IMG/VR virus record: IMGVR_UViG_3300021478_000040 | Coordinates: 1 to 49,780 of that record | Strand: one strand, 5' to 3' | DNA: 49,780 nt | Source of the DNA: a virus | Position numbers and translations under genes: made by a program | Notes under the pieces: model-generated | Told to the model about the DNA's origin: nothing | Databases searched by the model: none | The model's input: the letters and a program-made list of their open reading frames with translations, nothing else | In this document: in pieces, positions 16,729 through 23,626 of the stretch | Numbering within the stretch: the stretch's first letter is position 1 | How the letters are laid out: every line of letters starts with the position of its first letter

Positions 16729-17475
16729 TTAGCGCTGCGGGAAGCCGCCGGGCGCGTTAAAATTGCCGGGGGCAGTAAACCCCTGTTGCGCTGGCGGGCT
16801 CACAGGCGCGGGCGCTAGGCCGCCAGAAGGAAAAGGATTAGGAGCCAACCCGAACCCCTGCTGCTGCGGCGCGCCGCCGCCTCCAAACCCGGTCACGTTG
16901 AGACCCTGTGCCTTGGCCTGTTCCATTAGCTCAGCAGCACTGACCGAAGTACCGATAACAATCTCATCGCCCGGTGCCGTGAAGACAACCTTGTTGATGT
17001 AGCATTTGACGGCGCGGGGATTGTTGGAGTTCACTGCGAGCGCAGCAGCAACCATGACGTAATCGCCGCTCTTGACGTCTACGCGATTGCGCAATGGCGT
17101 TATCACCCCGCTCTGCACGATGGATACTTCGATGGGCGAACTAGATGAACCCATCAGGGTCCAATGGCCTGCGCGCCATTCTGCCGGTGCCTTGCCGGGA
17201 TCAGCAACATCGCCATCCCTGATCGGCCAAGCGATCTGCGCATACGGAACAGGCGCGAGTGCTTCAGTATACAGGCTCTGACAAGCTTGCGTGAAGTTTG
17301 CCAGAGCCGGTTCTTCAAACCATTGAGCGCGGGTTTTCTTGACGATAACGGTCACCAGATAATTTGGTTTCTCAACGGGCTTGCCCATGTATTCTCTGGA
17401 AGGTTCCCATAGATTGCGCATGCCAGCGATACGCGCATCATAGATCGCAGCGGCTTTGTAAATTCGTTGTGCCAT
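16729..17475 (-). CDS. ssDNA-binding protein (DUF2815/gp2.5-like)
   Basis: This 248-residue protein has an OB-fold-like core (residues about 1-165; WPIRDGDVAD, W-x-L-M-G-S-S, R-N-R-V-D-V-K-S-G-D-Y) and a flexible Gly/Pro/Gln-rich C-terminus (170-248), the layout of DUF2815-type phage ssDNA-binding proteins. It would coat single strands at the fork and recruit the polymerase encoded next to it. An acidic tip, usual in gp2.5, is lacking; the tail ends in GGFPQR. Confidence 0.7.
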   Translation of the reverse strand: MAQRIYKAAAIYDARIAGMRNLWEPSREYMGKPVEKPNYLVTVIVKKTRAQWFEEPALANFTQACQSLYTEALAPVPYAQIAWPIRDGDVADPGKAPAEWRAGHWTLMGSSSSPIEVSIVQSGVITPLRNRVDVKSGDYVMVAAALAVNSNNPRAVKCYINKVVFTAPGDEIVIGTSVSAAELMEQAKAQGLNVTGFGGGGAPQQQGFGLAPNPFPSGGLAPAPVSPPAQQGFTAPGNFNAPGGFPQR

Positions 17476-17514
17476 AGTTCATTCCTTCATTGGTTCAAGA
17501 GTTCAAAAGCTCAA

Positions 17515-17551
17515 CGCGATAGCATTATCGGATAGTGTATTCATTGTCAAG
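17515..17551 (-). promoter_or_regulatory. Control region upstream of the SSB/polymerase operon
   Basis: On the (-) strand CTTGACAATGAATACACT (near 17551-17534) gives a perfect -35 hexamer, with GATAAT-like sequence 15 nt further down. It is followed by the inverted pair GATAGCATTATC (17518-17529). The first element is nearly the same as that upstream of the portal gene, suggesting shared control. Confidence 0.5.
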
Positions 17552-17687
17552 CCTATTAAATTTCGATAAAATTTTTTCCCAAAAATTTTTCAAATTACTT
17601 TCCCACACACTAGAACTAAATATATGAGAACAAAGAAAAACAGTATAATAATCCAGCCGCCATGATCTGGTGGTTCATTCCACCAAC
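17552..17687. other. AT-rich spacer with no gene
   Basis: This stretch holds A/T runs (AAATTTCGATAAAATTTTTTCCC type) and no convincing open frame on either strand. It may be a terminator or promoter region for the flanking (-) genes. Confidence 0.4.
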
Positions 17688-17864
17688 TCATTTCTTATCG
17701 AGCGCGGCGCGGGCAATATCCTGCAAGGTGAAGGCGTCGAGTTCTTCACAATCCATAATTTCCCGCAGCGTCGCCTCCAGCATCTCGATACGCTTTTGCT
17801 GCTCGGCGATGGTGGCGATCAGATATTCGATATGACTAGCAGCATTCTCAGATTGTTTGTTCAT
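17688..17864 (-). CDS. Small coiled-coil protein, 58 aa
   Basis: ATG at 17864 overlaps the stop of the nuclease gene by 1 nt (TGATG), indicating translational coupling. The product is an acidic, almost fully helical peptide (IEYLIATIAEQQKRIEMLEATL, residues 12-33, heptad-like) that ends in ALDKK. Codon pattern and coupling support a real gene. Function unknown. Confidence 0.6.
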   Translation of the reverse strand: MNKQSENAASHIEYLIATIAEQQKRIEMLEATLREIMDCEELDAFTLQDIARAALDKK

Positions 17865-18886
17865 CAGTAACTCGCCTTAAGTTCCGGTTCGGGTTTGTGA
17901 CTAGCCATCTCAGCATACAGTTCAGCTTCGGCTGATAATTTCTTTGCGGCTGACGGAGTGATCGGTTTAACGCCTCTGACACCATGCATCTGATAAAGTT
18001 TTTCCGCAGCCTGACGTTCGTCATTCCAAGCGGTCCACTTGCGGGTTGGCTTTAGTTCTGCACCGTTGACCGTTGCGCCGTTCTTGAGACGGCTGGTCAG
18101 TTCGTTTTCCAAAGTCTCTTTCATGTCGCTGACGCCGCGAATAATCCGCAGCATTCGCACCAACTCGATGGGCAGCAGTATTTGGGGATCGCGCGAGATC
18201 GCCGCCATCAGGAAGTTGGCATCCTGCGACATGGCCGGGCATCTTGAGAAGGCTGGGCACCAGCGGCAATGCGGTCCCGGTATCGGCGGTCCGACATAAG
18301 CAAGGGCGTTCTCAACAGCTTGTCGGTGCGCTTCGACTTCGGCGCGAGTGTGAAGATGCTGTTTGAAACCGTCTTGCTGTTCCGGATTGATTTTGTTCAT
18401 CCAACTGTTAGGCTGGAAGATAACAAGTCGGAACCATTGCACATTCGGATAGTCTTCAAGGAATGTTGCCGCGTAGGTCAGCAATTGTTTGTTGTCTTTG
18501 GCTTCAACATCCCAACTGCCGTTTTTGAAATCAAGAATGGTAATAACTTCCTGTCCAAGATGACTGGCATCCAATTGACCCCAGCATCCTTTCATCAGCC
18601 AGACACGCTTTTCGATCTGCAACTGACCGGCACCCAACTGCTGTACGAAATGGCGGATGTATGCTGCTACTTCGTAATCTGGCATGTTCTTGAGTTGAAC
18701 CCATGGGGCGGGTGGTGGCGGCATTTCACCTGTGCGTAAAGCGCGCTCGACTACGGTATGAACGCGCGTGCCTTCCTGCGCCGCGAGGCTTGGCCGTTGC
18801 GGCAAGCCCTGCGACAGCGTAGCAGATGGCGGACATTTCAACCAGCGGGCAGCAGATGATGGTGCATAGATGGCGTGTTCAGTCAT
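17864..18886 (-). CDS. Cas4/RecB-like nuclease (DUF2800)
   Basis: The 340-residue protein matches DUF2800: S-S-A-A-R-W-L-K-C18 at the N-terminus, E38-G-T-x-V-H43, G-Q-L-D106, and D119-F-K121 as the PD-(D/E)XK core, followed by a Q-L-x-T-Y-A helix. C207, C210 and C216 with C18 form a probable [4Fe-4S] site as in Cas4/AddB. It is a likely ssDNA exonuclease working in recombination or processing next to polymerase and SSB. It overlaps the small upstream gene by 8 nt. Confidence 0.8.
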   Translation of the reverse strand: MTEHAIYAPSSAARWLKCPPSATLSQGLPQRPSLAAQEGTRVHTVVERALRTGEMPPPPAPWVQLKNMPDYEVAAYIRHFVQQLGAGQLQIEKRVWLMKGCWGQLDASHLGQEVITILDFKNGSWDVEAKDNKQLLTYAATFLEDYPNVQWFRLVIFQPNSWMNKINPEQQDGFKQHLHTRAEVEAHRQAVENALAYVGPPIPGPHCRWCPAFSRCPAMSQDANFLMAAISRDPQILLPIELVRMLRIIRGVSDMKETLENELTSRLKNGATVNGAELKPTRKWTAWNDERQAAEKLYQMHGVRGVKPITPSAAKKLSAEAELYAEMASHKPEPELKASY

Positions 18887-19058
18887 TGGTCTTACCTAGT
18901 TGAAACATAGTCATACCTTTTAACGCTTCCTCAATGCTTTTGTACGCGCCGTATTCGAATGGCTTGCAGTTTTCAACGCTGCATATGAGGTAATAAAATT
19001 CTCCATCACACGTGATTTTAGCTTTTAACAGCAGTCCTTCTTTGGAAGTTGTTTTCAT
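18879..19058 (-). CDS. Small hypothetical protein, 59 aa
   Basis: I start it at 19058 (MKTTSKEG), where ATG overlaps the TGA of the upstream gene (ATGA); a longer frame to 19121 is only the shadow of that gene. The product is compact with alternating strands and one helix (SIEEALKGMTMF). No family recognised. It overlaps the nuclease gene start by 8 nt. Confidence 0.6.
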   Translation of the reverse strand: MKTTSKEGLLLKAKITCDGEFYYLICSVENCKPFEYGAYKSIEEALKGMTMFQLGKTND

Positions 19059-19417
19059 TGCCATGGCCATTGATTGTTGATGGTGCAAGAATGCCAAATT
19101 GTCATGTCGCCATGGCGACATGACCGATTGGATAGTTTTTGTTTCCGTCCGGTGTTCTCGATGATGTTTAAATATTTAGCATGAAGAAAGACCGGTCCCA
19201 ATGCCGAATGCGTCACGTCAGCACTATCGACACCCTGCATTGCCAGTCTGATCCAAACTTCATCAGCAGTGAACTCCGGATATATGCGAGCACACCATAC
19301 GACAGCCAAAAAGGCTGCTGCATTCCATGCATCCGGCGCGTGAGCCTCAACTCGTTGCAATGCGTCGCTGATAGCGGCTCTGGTGCGTTCATATGGGTTA
19401 ACTGGAGGTTCGCTCAT
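19055..19417 (-). CDS. Small winged-helix-like phage protein, 120 aa
   Basis: Start at 19417 (MSEPPV) is supported by TGGAGAG 4 nt upstream. The N-terminus is helical (RAAISDALQRVEAH). The C-terminal half (ALGPVFLHAKYLNIIENTGR followed by SCRHGDMTIWHS) has the look of a small winged-helix domain found in proteobacterial phages. Probably DNA-binding; no exact function known. Confidence 0.65.
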   Translation of the reverse strand: MSEPPVNPYERTRAAISDALQRVEAHAPDAWNAAAFLAVVWCARIYPEFTADEVWIRLAMQGVDSADVTHSALGPVFLHAKYLNIIENTGRKQKLSNRSCRHGDMTIWHSCTINNQWPWQ

Positions 19418-19439
19418 GATACTCTCCAAAAAGATGGAA

Positions 19440-19455
19440 GGGAGCTTTCGCTCCC
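19440..19455 (-). terminator. GAAA-loop hairpin between replication genes
   Basis: GGGAGC-TTTC-GCTCCC on (+) reads on (-) as GGGAGC-GAAA-GCTCCC followed by TTCCATCTTTTT. It has a strong stem and tetraloop but an interrupted T-run, so it is an attenuator or partial terminator just after the gene ending at 19461. Confidence 0.5.
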
Positions 19456-19460
19456 AACCT

Positions 19461-19688
19461 TTATCCAGTTTTCTCGAGTTCTGGAATGTAGTCTGCTAGA
19501 ATTTTTAAGCCTTCCGGTGCGATCTGCCATTCTATTGCGCTGCCACTTTTACGAAGTTGATTTACAAACATAAGTTTATGCAGCGATGTTAACGAATGAC
19601 GACCGTTGATCGAAATGCCATAGCGCCACTTACCATCGCGAAGGCTGGTAAGTGCCGCTAGTTGATTTTTAGTCAGTCTATAGCGCAT
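19461..19688 (-). CDS. Small winged-helix-like protein, 75 aa
   Basis: The 75-residue protein has helix-helix-strand character (LTKNQLAALTSLRDG, LTSLHKLMFVNQL, IEWQIAPEGLKIL), resembling a minimal winged helix. It follows the gene ending at 19692 by 3 nt, so it is in the same operon. Possible regulator; not recognised. Confidence 0.6.
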   Translation of the reverse strand: MRYRLTKNQLAALTSLRDGKWRYGISINGRHSLTSLHKLMFVNQLRKSGSAIEWQIAPEGLKILADYIPELEKTG

Positions 19689-19691
19689 GAC

Positions 19692-20111
19692 TTATCCCTG
19701 TATCCCAAGTTGCGGCGCGATCTGCTTCAACTGCGCTTCGGTCATGCGCGGGATGAAAATTTGCTTGATCTGATCCAGCGTAGCTTGGGCTGCTTCCGGT
19801 CCAATCTGTTGCCGGAACCATGTCACGACGGCATCAGACGGTTGCCCGCTCGATACAGCACCGTCAATCCGTGCAAGAATTGCAGTAACCAAGGGGTGAA
19901 CCGGGGGCGTCCCGCCATTGGCACCGGGAAAGCCGGTAGAGGCTGGTGGCGGTGTAAAAGCCTGTAACGGCTGCGCATCGCGAATGGCTTGAGCGGTCTG
20001 TTCGATAGGCGCAGCTTCTTCAGCTTCTTCCTTCTTGCTGCGGGTTTTCTTGCCGCTGATCCGGAAAGCTTCGTATTCTTCCATGCTGTCGAATTCTACC
20101 GTAATTTTCAT
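19692..20111 (-). CDS. Hypothetical replication-block protein, 139 aa
   Basis: Start at 20111 (MKITVEFDSMEEYEAF) has TAGGAG 8 nt upstream. It has a short strand-helix N-terminus, a charged K/E linker (about 24-36), a Pro/Gly-rich middle and a helical C-terminus with Q-I-F-I-P-R-M-T. Not recognised. Its 5' end overlaps the end of the gene at 20108. Confidence 0.6.
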   Translation of the reverse strand: MKITVEFDSMEEYEAFRISGKKTRSKKEEAEEAAPIEQTAQAIRDAQPLQAFTPPPASTGFPGANGGTPPVHPLVTAILARIDGAVSSGQPSDAVVTWFRQQIGPEAAQATLDQIKQIFIPRMTEAQLKQIAPQLGIQG

Positions 20112-20317
20112 GCGACTTCTCCTAACCCGTTTCGTTTGATTAACCGACGAACGAGGCAACGAGCCTTAACCTCACCCCGGCGGTCTGAACACGATAGGCT
20201 GCAAACGATCATTGGAAGACCCGCAGCCCTGATCTTAATATGCTTGCTGCCATACTCTACGTTGTAGGCAAGTCCGGCCTGTTTCAGTTCGTCAATGGTT
20301 GCGTCAAGCGTACTCAT
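20108..20317 (-). CDS. HicA-like small fold protein, 69 aa
   Basis: This basic 69-residue protein has the helix-strand-strand-strand-helix pattern of dsRBD/HicA-like folds: IDELKQAGLAY, then KHIKIRAAG, PMIVCSLSCSDRR, ending in CLVRRLIKRNG. The catalytic His of HicA is not clearly placed. The start overlaps the helicase stop (ATGA). It may bind nucleic acid with the helicase. Low certainty on function. Confidence 0.6.
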   Translation of the reverse strand: MSTLDATIDELKQAGLAYNVEYGSKHIKIRAAGLPMIVCSLSCSDRRGEVKARCLVRRLIKRNGLGEVA

Positions 20318-21933
20318 GTCTGATGCACCTTACCATTTTTGTCATACCAGCCCTTGATGGTCATGCGTCCGTTTGATGCCTTGAGCAAATATACGCTAAC
20401 GATATCGCTTGGCAAGATTTTGAATGGCCAGATCACGATCACATACTTTGTCGGAATGTGCCAACTGGCACCATTCATGAAAGGCGGTTCGCATACTTCC
20501 TGCCACGGATTGGCTTTGATGATGTCTGAGACATTGACCAGTTCGTTGGTTGCGCCGTTGATGCTAAGGTCTTTTCCGGCTTTTTGGACCGACGTGTTGT
20601 CATAGCCACAATGCGGACAGATAGGGTGAAGCCACGTTGCGTAAATTTGAGAGCAGGCGTTACAACTTTTAACGGAAGTTTGTCGCAAGCCACAATGAGG
20701 GCAGACAGCACCGTGATAATGCTGATCAAATCTTTCCGCGCAACCTTTGCATTTCGTAGCGCTTGAATGAACTGCTCTACACGATGGGCATGTTCGGCCA
20801 TATTCCCACGTCTCCCATCTTTCACTGCATTGTTCGCAGACCAGTATCGCGCCGGGTGCGGCGGCGATCTGATCCAGTGAGCCATGGCGAGCGACGTTGC
20901 CGCCGTAGTCCAAGACTGCGCAGTTCTGCGCGAACGGTGTAATGCGCGCGCCGCGTCCCAGCGCCTGCGCGAAGAACACCGGGCTCTTGGTAGCCCGGCA
21001 GAATGCCAGCATGTCGATGTCGACGACGTTGAAGCCGGTGTCGAACATCGCGACCGAGATCATGATCGGCAGCAGCCGTTCCCTGAACCGCGCGACCATC
21101 TTCTCACGCTTGCCCTTGGGCGAGTGACTGTGAACTGCCGCCGCTTCGACACCCAGATCAGCAAAGTTCTTTTCCAGCGTGTCGGCATGCGCGATATTGC
21201 AAGCGAACACCAGAACACATTTGCGCTTCTGGCGTTCCATTGTTTCCACAATGCCCTTGGAATGAACAGGCGACAGTGCGATGGCGCGGGACGCCTGCTC
21301 TTCAAGGTCATAGTCTTCCCCGATGACCTTCAAGCCTTCGACATCAATCTCAGCAGCAGTGCTCGAATAGGCCGGGATCAGCGGCTTGACATAGCCGTCC
21401 TGTAGCGCGTCCAAGAAGCTGTACTTGAAGATAATCGGGCCGAAGGTCTTTTCCAGCGAGCCGGTCCCATCGGCGCGGAATGCCGTGCCGGTCAGCCCAC
21501 GCACTTTGGCATTGGGGATCGCTTCGAACACCTGCCGGTAGCTGGACGTCTTGTTGACCGGCGTGCGGTGAACCTCATCGACAAGGATCAGCGTCACGTC
21601 CTGAAAGTATTGCGTGCGCCGGACCACCGTTTGCACGGTACCCACCGTGATCTTGGAATAAACGTTCTTGGCAATGGAGGCGGAACAGATGCCCGGCTTG
21701 AGCCCAACTTGCCGACAGGCTTCGGTGTTCTGGATTACTAGCTCTTTGTTATGCGCGAGGATCAACGTACGTCCGGTGTTGTGGCTGGCGAGCGCGCCAA
21801 GGATCAGCGACTTGCCGCCCGCGACGCTCACTTCCGCAACCGCGTATTTGTCCGGATACGCAAACAGCGTATCGATGCAAGCAGTCTGGTGCAGACGGAG
21901 GGTAAGGTCTTGTTTCACAGGAAATCCTGCCAT
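20314..21933 (-). CDS. SF2 DEAD/DEAH-like helicase with zinc ribbons
   Basis: The 539-residue ATPase has motif I S-V-A-G-G-K-S (36-42), motif II D119-E-V-H122, motif III L-T-G-T-A-F-R (147-153) and a motif VI-like Q-A-L-G-R-G-A-R (about 322-329). Then come six C-x2-C pairs (about 368-450) that make three tandem zinc ribbons, and an extra C-terminal region. It probably unwinds or remodels DNA during phage replication or recombination. Its 5' end overlaps the preceding gene by 19 nt. Confidence 0.85.
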   Translation of the reverse strand: MAGFPVKQDLTLRLHQTACIDTLFAYPDKYAVAEVSVAGGKSLILGALASHNTGRTLILAHNKELVIQNTEACRQVGLKPGICSASIAKNVYSKITVGTVQTVVRRTQYFQDVTLILVDEVHRTPVNKTSSYRQVFEAIPNAKVRGLTGTAFRADGTGSLEKTFGPIIFKYSFLDALQDGYVKPLIPAYSSTAAEIDVEGLKVIGEDYDLEEQASRAIALSPVHSKGIVETMERQKRKCVLVFACNIAHADTLEKNFADLGVEAAAVHSHSPKGKREKMVARFRERLLPIMISVAMFDTGFNVVDIDMLAFCRATKSPVFFAQALGRGARITPFAQNCAVLDYGGNVARHGSLDQIAAAPGAILVCEQCSERWETWEYGRTCPSCRAVHSSATKCKGCAERFDQHYHGAVCPHCGLRQTSVKSCNACSQIYATWLHPICPHCGYDNTSVQKAGKDLSINGATNELVNVSDIIKANPWQEVCEPPFMNGASWHIPTKYVIVIWPFKILPSDIVSVYLLKASNGRMTIKGWYDKNGKVHQT

Positions 21934-22469
21934 TCAAAGTAACTTTCAATCGGGTCTCTTCTACGCCATGCGGCACTGAAAAATGCTTGGCGCGCTCTTT
22001 CTGCTTTTACTCCAAATCGCTTGCCAATAGCTTCATATGATATTTTTTCTTTTCTTAACCTGACTACGAGGCGACTAAATTCATATCTAGCTTGTTGCAT
22101 TGCTACTTCTTTAGGAAGCCGTTCTTTATAGAAGTCGAAGCGTGATCTCACATAAGTATTTGCAATTCCTGCGCGGTATAGATGTCTTGCTTGTCGTCCC
22201 CGGCGTATATTGCTGTATTTCCTCATGTGAAAAATAACAAAATTATCTTCTTGTTTTCTAAAAGCTTGTTCAGCAGCTATCGGATCAACAACACCGATTT
22301 CAACCAGTTTGCATGCAGCCCATTCAACTATTTGCAAACGTGTGTAAGGATAAAAACGAGAACTTACATAACCAGTCAATTTCAGTATGGCAATTTCTGC
22401 ATCGATACCGGTGCGCAACTTGTTGTCCGTTGCGGTCACTTCGATATCAATGTCTATCTGCGATTTCAT
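21915..22469 (-). CDS. Hypothetical protein with C-terminal helix-turn-helix
   Basis: The 184-residue protein is basic and helical. ISYEAIGKRFGVKAERARQAF (about residues 147-167) fits a helix-turn-helix, so it is probably DNA-binding. ATG 22469 lies 6 nt after a TATACA -10 element, so the message would be leaderless. As the first gene of the replication (-) transcript it could be an early regulator or replication protein. No family recognised. Confidence 0.65.
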   Translation of the reverse strand: MKSQIDIDIEVTATDNKLRTGIDAEIAILKLTGYVSSRFYPYTRLQIVEWAACKLVEIGVVDPIAAEQAFRKQEDNFVIFHMRKYSNIRRGRQARHLYRAGIANTYVRSRFDFYKERLPKEVAMQQARYEFSRLVVRLRKEKISYEAIGKRFGVKAERARQAFFSAAWRRRDPIESYFEWQDFL

Positions 22470-22475
22470 GCTTTA

Positions 22476-22505
22476 TGTATACGCTATCGCTATCGCAAAG
22501 TCCAA
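22476..22505 (-). promoter_or_regulatory. Promoter of the (-) replication operon
   Basis: On the (-) strand TTGGAC (22505-22500), 18-nt spacer containing GCGATAGCGATAGCG, then TATACA (22481-22476). The ATG of the first gene is 6 nt downstream, matching a leaderless start. Confidence 0.5.
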
Positions 22506-22520
22506 TCACGATATTGTGAC

Positions 22521-22549
22521 TTGACATTAGCGATGACGCTATTTATAAT
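22521..22549 (+). promoter_or_regulatory. Perfect consensus sigma-70 promoter on (+)
   Basis: TTGACA (22521-22526), 17 nt, TATAAT (22544-22549): exact consensus. It faces the 3' end of the (-) gene 22539-22793, so it would make a transcript antisense to the two small (-) genes and could read on to the GcrA gene at 23007. Confidence 0.65.
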
Positions 22550-22793
22550 TAGTCAACACGTAACTCACCAGTTCAGTGATTGTCATCCTTTGATCTGTAG
22601 TGCGAGGATGTCCTTCAACCTTGAGCATCAGCGAAATGCCGTCTGGCATGACGGTATAGGCATTCATGTCGATGCCTTCGTCTACTATAGCAAATGAACC
22701 TTTTAGCTGTCCATTGATAGTGACGCTGACGCGGACATGAGTGTCCATGAATTCGATGTAGTTAAGAGGTTTCGGTTTTTCCCACGGGTACAT
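22539..22793 (-). CDS. Small hypothetical protein, 84 aa
   Basis: The 84-residue product is beta-rich (THVRVSVTINGQLKGSF and GISLMLKVEGH) with a C-terminal helix. AAGGGAG 4 nt upstream of ATG supports the start. It overlaps the upstream small gene by 32 nt. Not recognised. Its last codons overlap the perfect (+) promoter. Confidence 0.6.
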   Translation of the reverse strand: MYPWEKPKPLNYIEFMDTHVRVSVTINGQLKGSFAIVDEGIDMNAYTVMPDGISLMLKVEGHPRTTDQRMTITELVSYVLTNYK

Positions 22794-22950
22794 CCATCTC
22801 CCTTTGCTCCCAAATCTTGCAAGCTTCCTCCGCTTTTTTCGCCGTTCGAATGTTAGTCTGCACGACTACACATTCTTTGAACGTTGCGCTTACTCTGACA
22901 ATTTCATAGATACCGTCAGTCGATACTGCCAGATACCACCCTCTTGACAT
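22762..22950 (-). CDS. Small hypothetical protein, 62 aa
   Basis: This 62-residue protein has short strands (WYLAVSTDGIYEIVRVSATF) and a C-terminal helix (AKKAEEACKIWEQRE). It is the first gene of a two-gene (-) unit, divergent from the GcrA-like gene with a 56-nt spacer. Function unknown. Confidence 0.55.
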   Translation of the reverse strand: MSRGWYLAVSTDGIYEIVRVSATFKECVVVQTNIRTAKKAEEACKIWEQREMDVPVGKTETS

Positions 22951-22973
22951 TGTATTGCTCCCCCAATTAATAC
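22944..22973 (+). promoter_or_regulatory. Candidate promoter of the GcrA-like gene
   Basis: TTGACA (22944-22949), 18 nt, TAATAC (22968-22973). Directly downstream is GATACGTTATC (22980-22990) and then GGAAAGTC before the ATG at 23007. The -10 is weak, so an activator may be needed. Confidence 0.4.
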
Positions 22974-23006
22974 TTATCGGATACGTTATCGGAAAAGGAA
23001 AGTCAA

Positions 23007-23411
23007 ATGAAAGTTGATTGGACGCAAGAGATGAAGGATGAATTGGTTAACCTCACCAATGATAGCCATTGTTTTACTTACAAAGAAATTGCAAGAGCGA
23101 TGAGCGCCAAATTTGGCGTAACGTTCACCAAGAACAGTCTGATCGGCAAGGCTGCCAGACTGAAGCTGCCTCCACGCAATACTCCAGAGCCCAAAATGGA
23201 GAATGACATGATCATGCCTGCTAACGCCATCCTCAACAGAAGGCGAGGGCCAATTACGATCTATCAGCTACGCGACGATAGATGCAAATGGCCTATCGGC
23301 AACAAGCCACCATATTTATACTGTGGAAAAGCTACTGGAGAGATTGGCTGTTCTTGGTGTGAAGAGCATCGCAGGAAAGTGTTTGGCCGCTTTGTTCAGT
23401 CTGCCGGATAA
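23007..23411 (+). CDS. gcrA: GcrA-type cell-cycle regulator homologue
   Basis: This 134-residue protein follows GcrA in both parts. The N-terminal helix-turn-helix has W5 and then IARAMSAKFGVTFTKNSLIGKAARL (residues 28-52). The C-terminal sigma-factor-binding type domain has C93-K-W-P-I-G, Y-C106-G and C115-x2-C118-x2-H121. GcrA binds near CcrM-methylated GANTC sites and works with sigma-70 RNA polymerase in alphaproteobacteria. A phage copy could recruit host polymerase to phage promoters or mimic cell-cycle control. It is one of very few (+) genes in this part of the genome and overlaps the convergent gene by 16 nt. Confidence 0.8.
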   Translation: MKVDWTQEMKDELVNLTNDSHCFTYKEIARAMSAKFGVTFTKNSLIGKAARLKLPPRNTPEPKMENDMIMPANAILNRRRGPITIYQLRDDRCKWPIGNKPPYLYCGKATGEIGCSWCEEHRRKVFGRFVQSAG

Positions 23412-23626
23412 GATTTAGCATGCTTCCTTGACTGATCATGCTTGTGTATGTAATCCGCACATTTTGCCGCTCTGCTTTGCCAATCGTTCCAACGGTCACT
23501 TTGACACTGTGAAGGATTGCGCATACAAAAATTTTCTTCCACAGTGTTGAATTCGGGATCGCAATCTTTATTTTTGGCGGCAAAAGCGCACGTCGTCATC
23601 AGCAGCAAAGCAATAAGCGTTTTCAT
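23396..23626 (-). CDS. Secreted small Cys-rich protein
   Basis: The 76-residue protein begins with a typical signal peptide (MKTLIALLLMTTCAFAA, cleavage after AFA or nearby). The mature part is about 60 residues with four cysteines (DC, FC, QC, KC) that could form two disulfides. It is therefore likely periplasmic. GGGAGGA precedes ATG, which abuts the primase-helicase stop (TAA-ATG). Possible roles are superinfection exclusion or envelope modification; neither can be shown from sequence. Confidence 0.65.
   Translation of the reverse strand: MKTLIALLLMTTCAFAAKNKDCDPEFNTVEENFCMRNPSQCQSDRWNDWQSRAAKCADYIHKHDQSRKHAKSYPAD

Noticed and set aside
20884-21405. (+) open frame of 173 codons inside the helicase gene
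   Set aside because: Antisense of conserved helicase motifs; no ribosome site and skewed composition.
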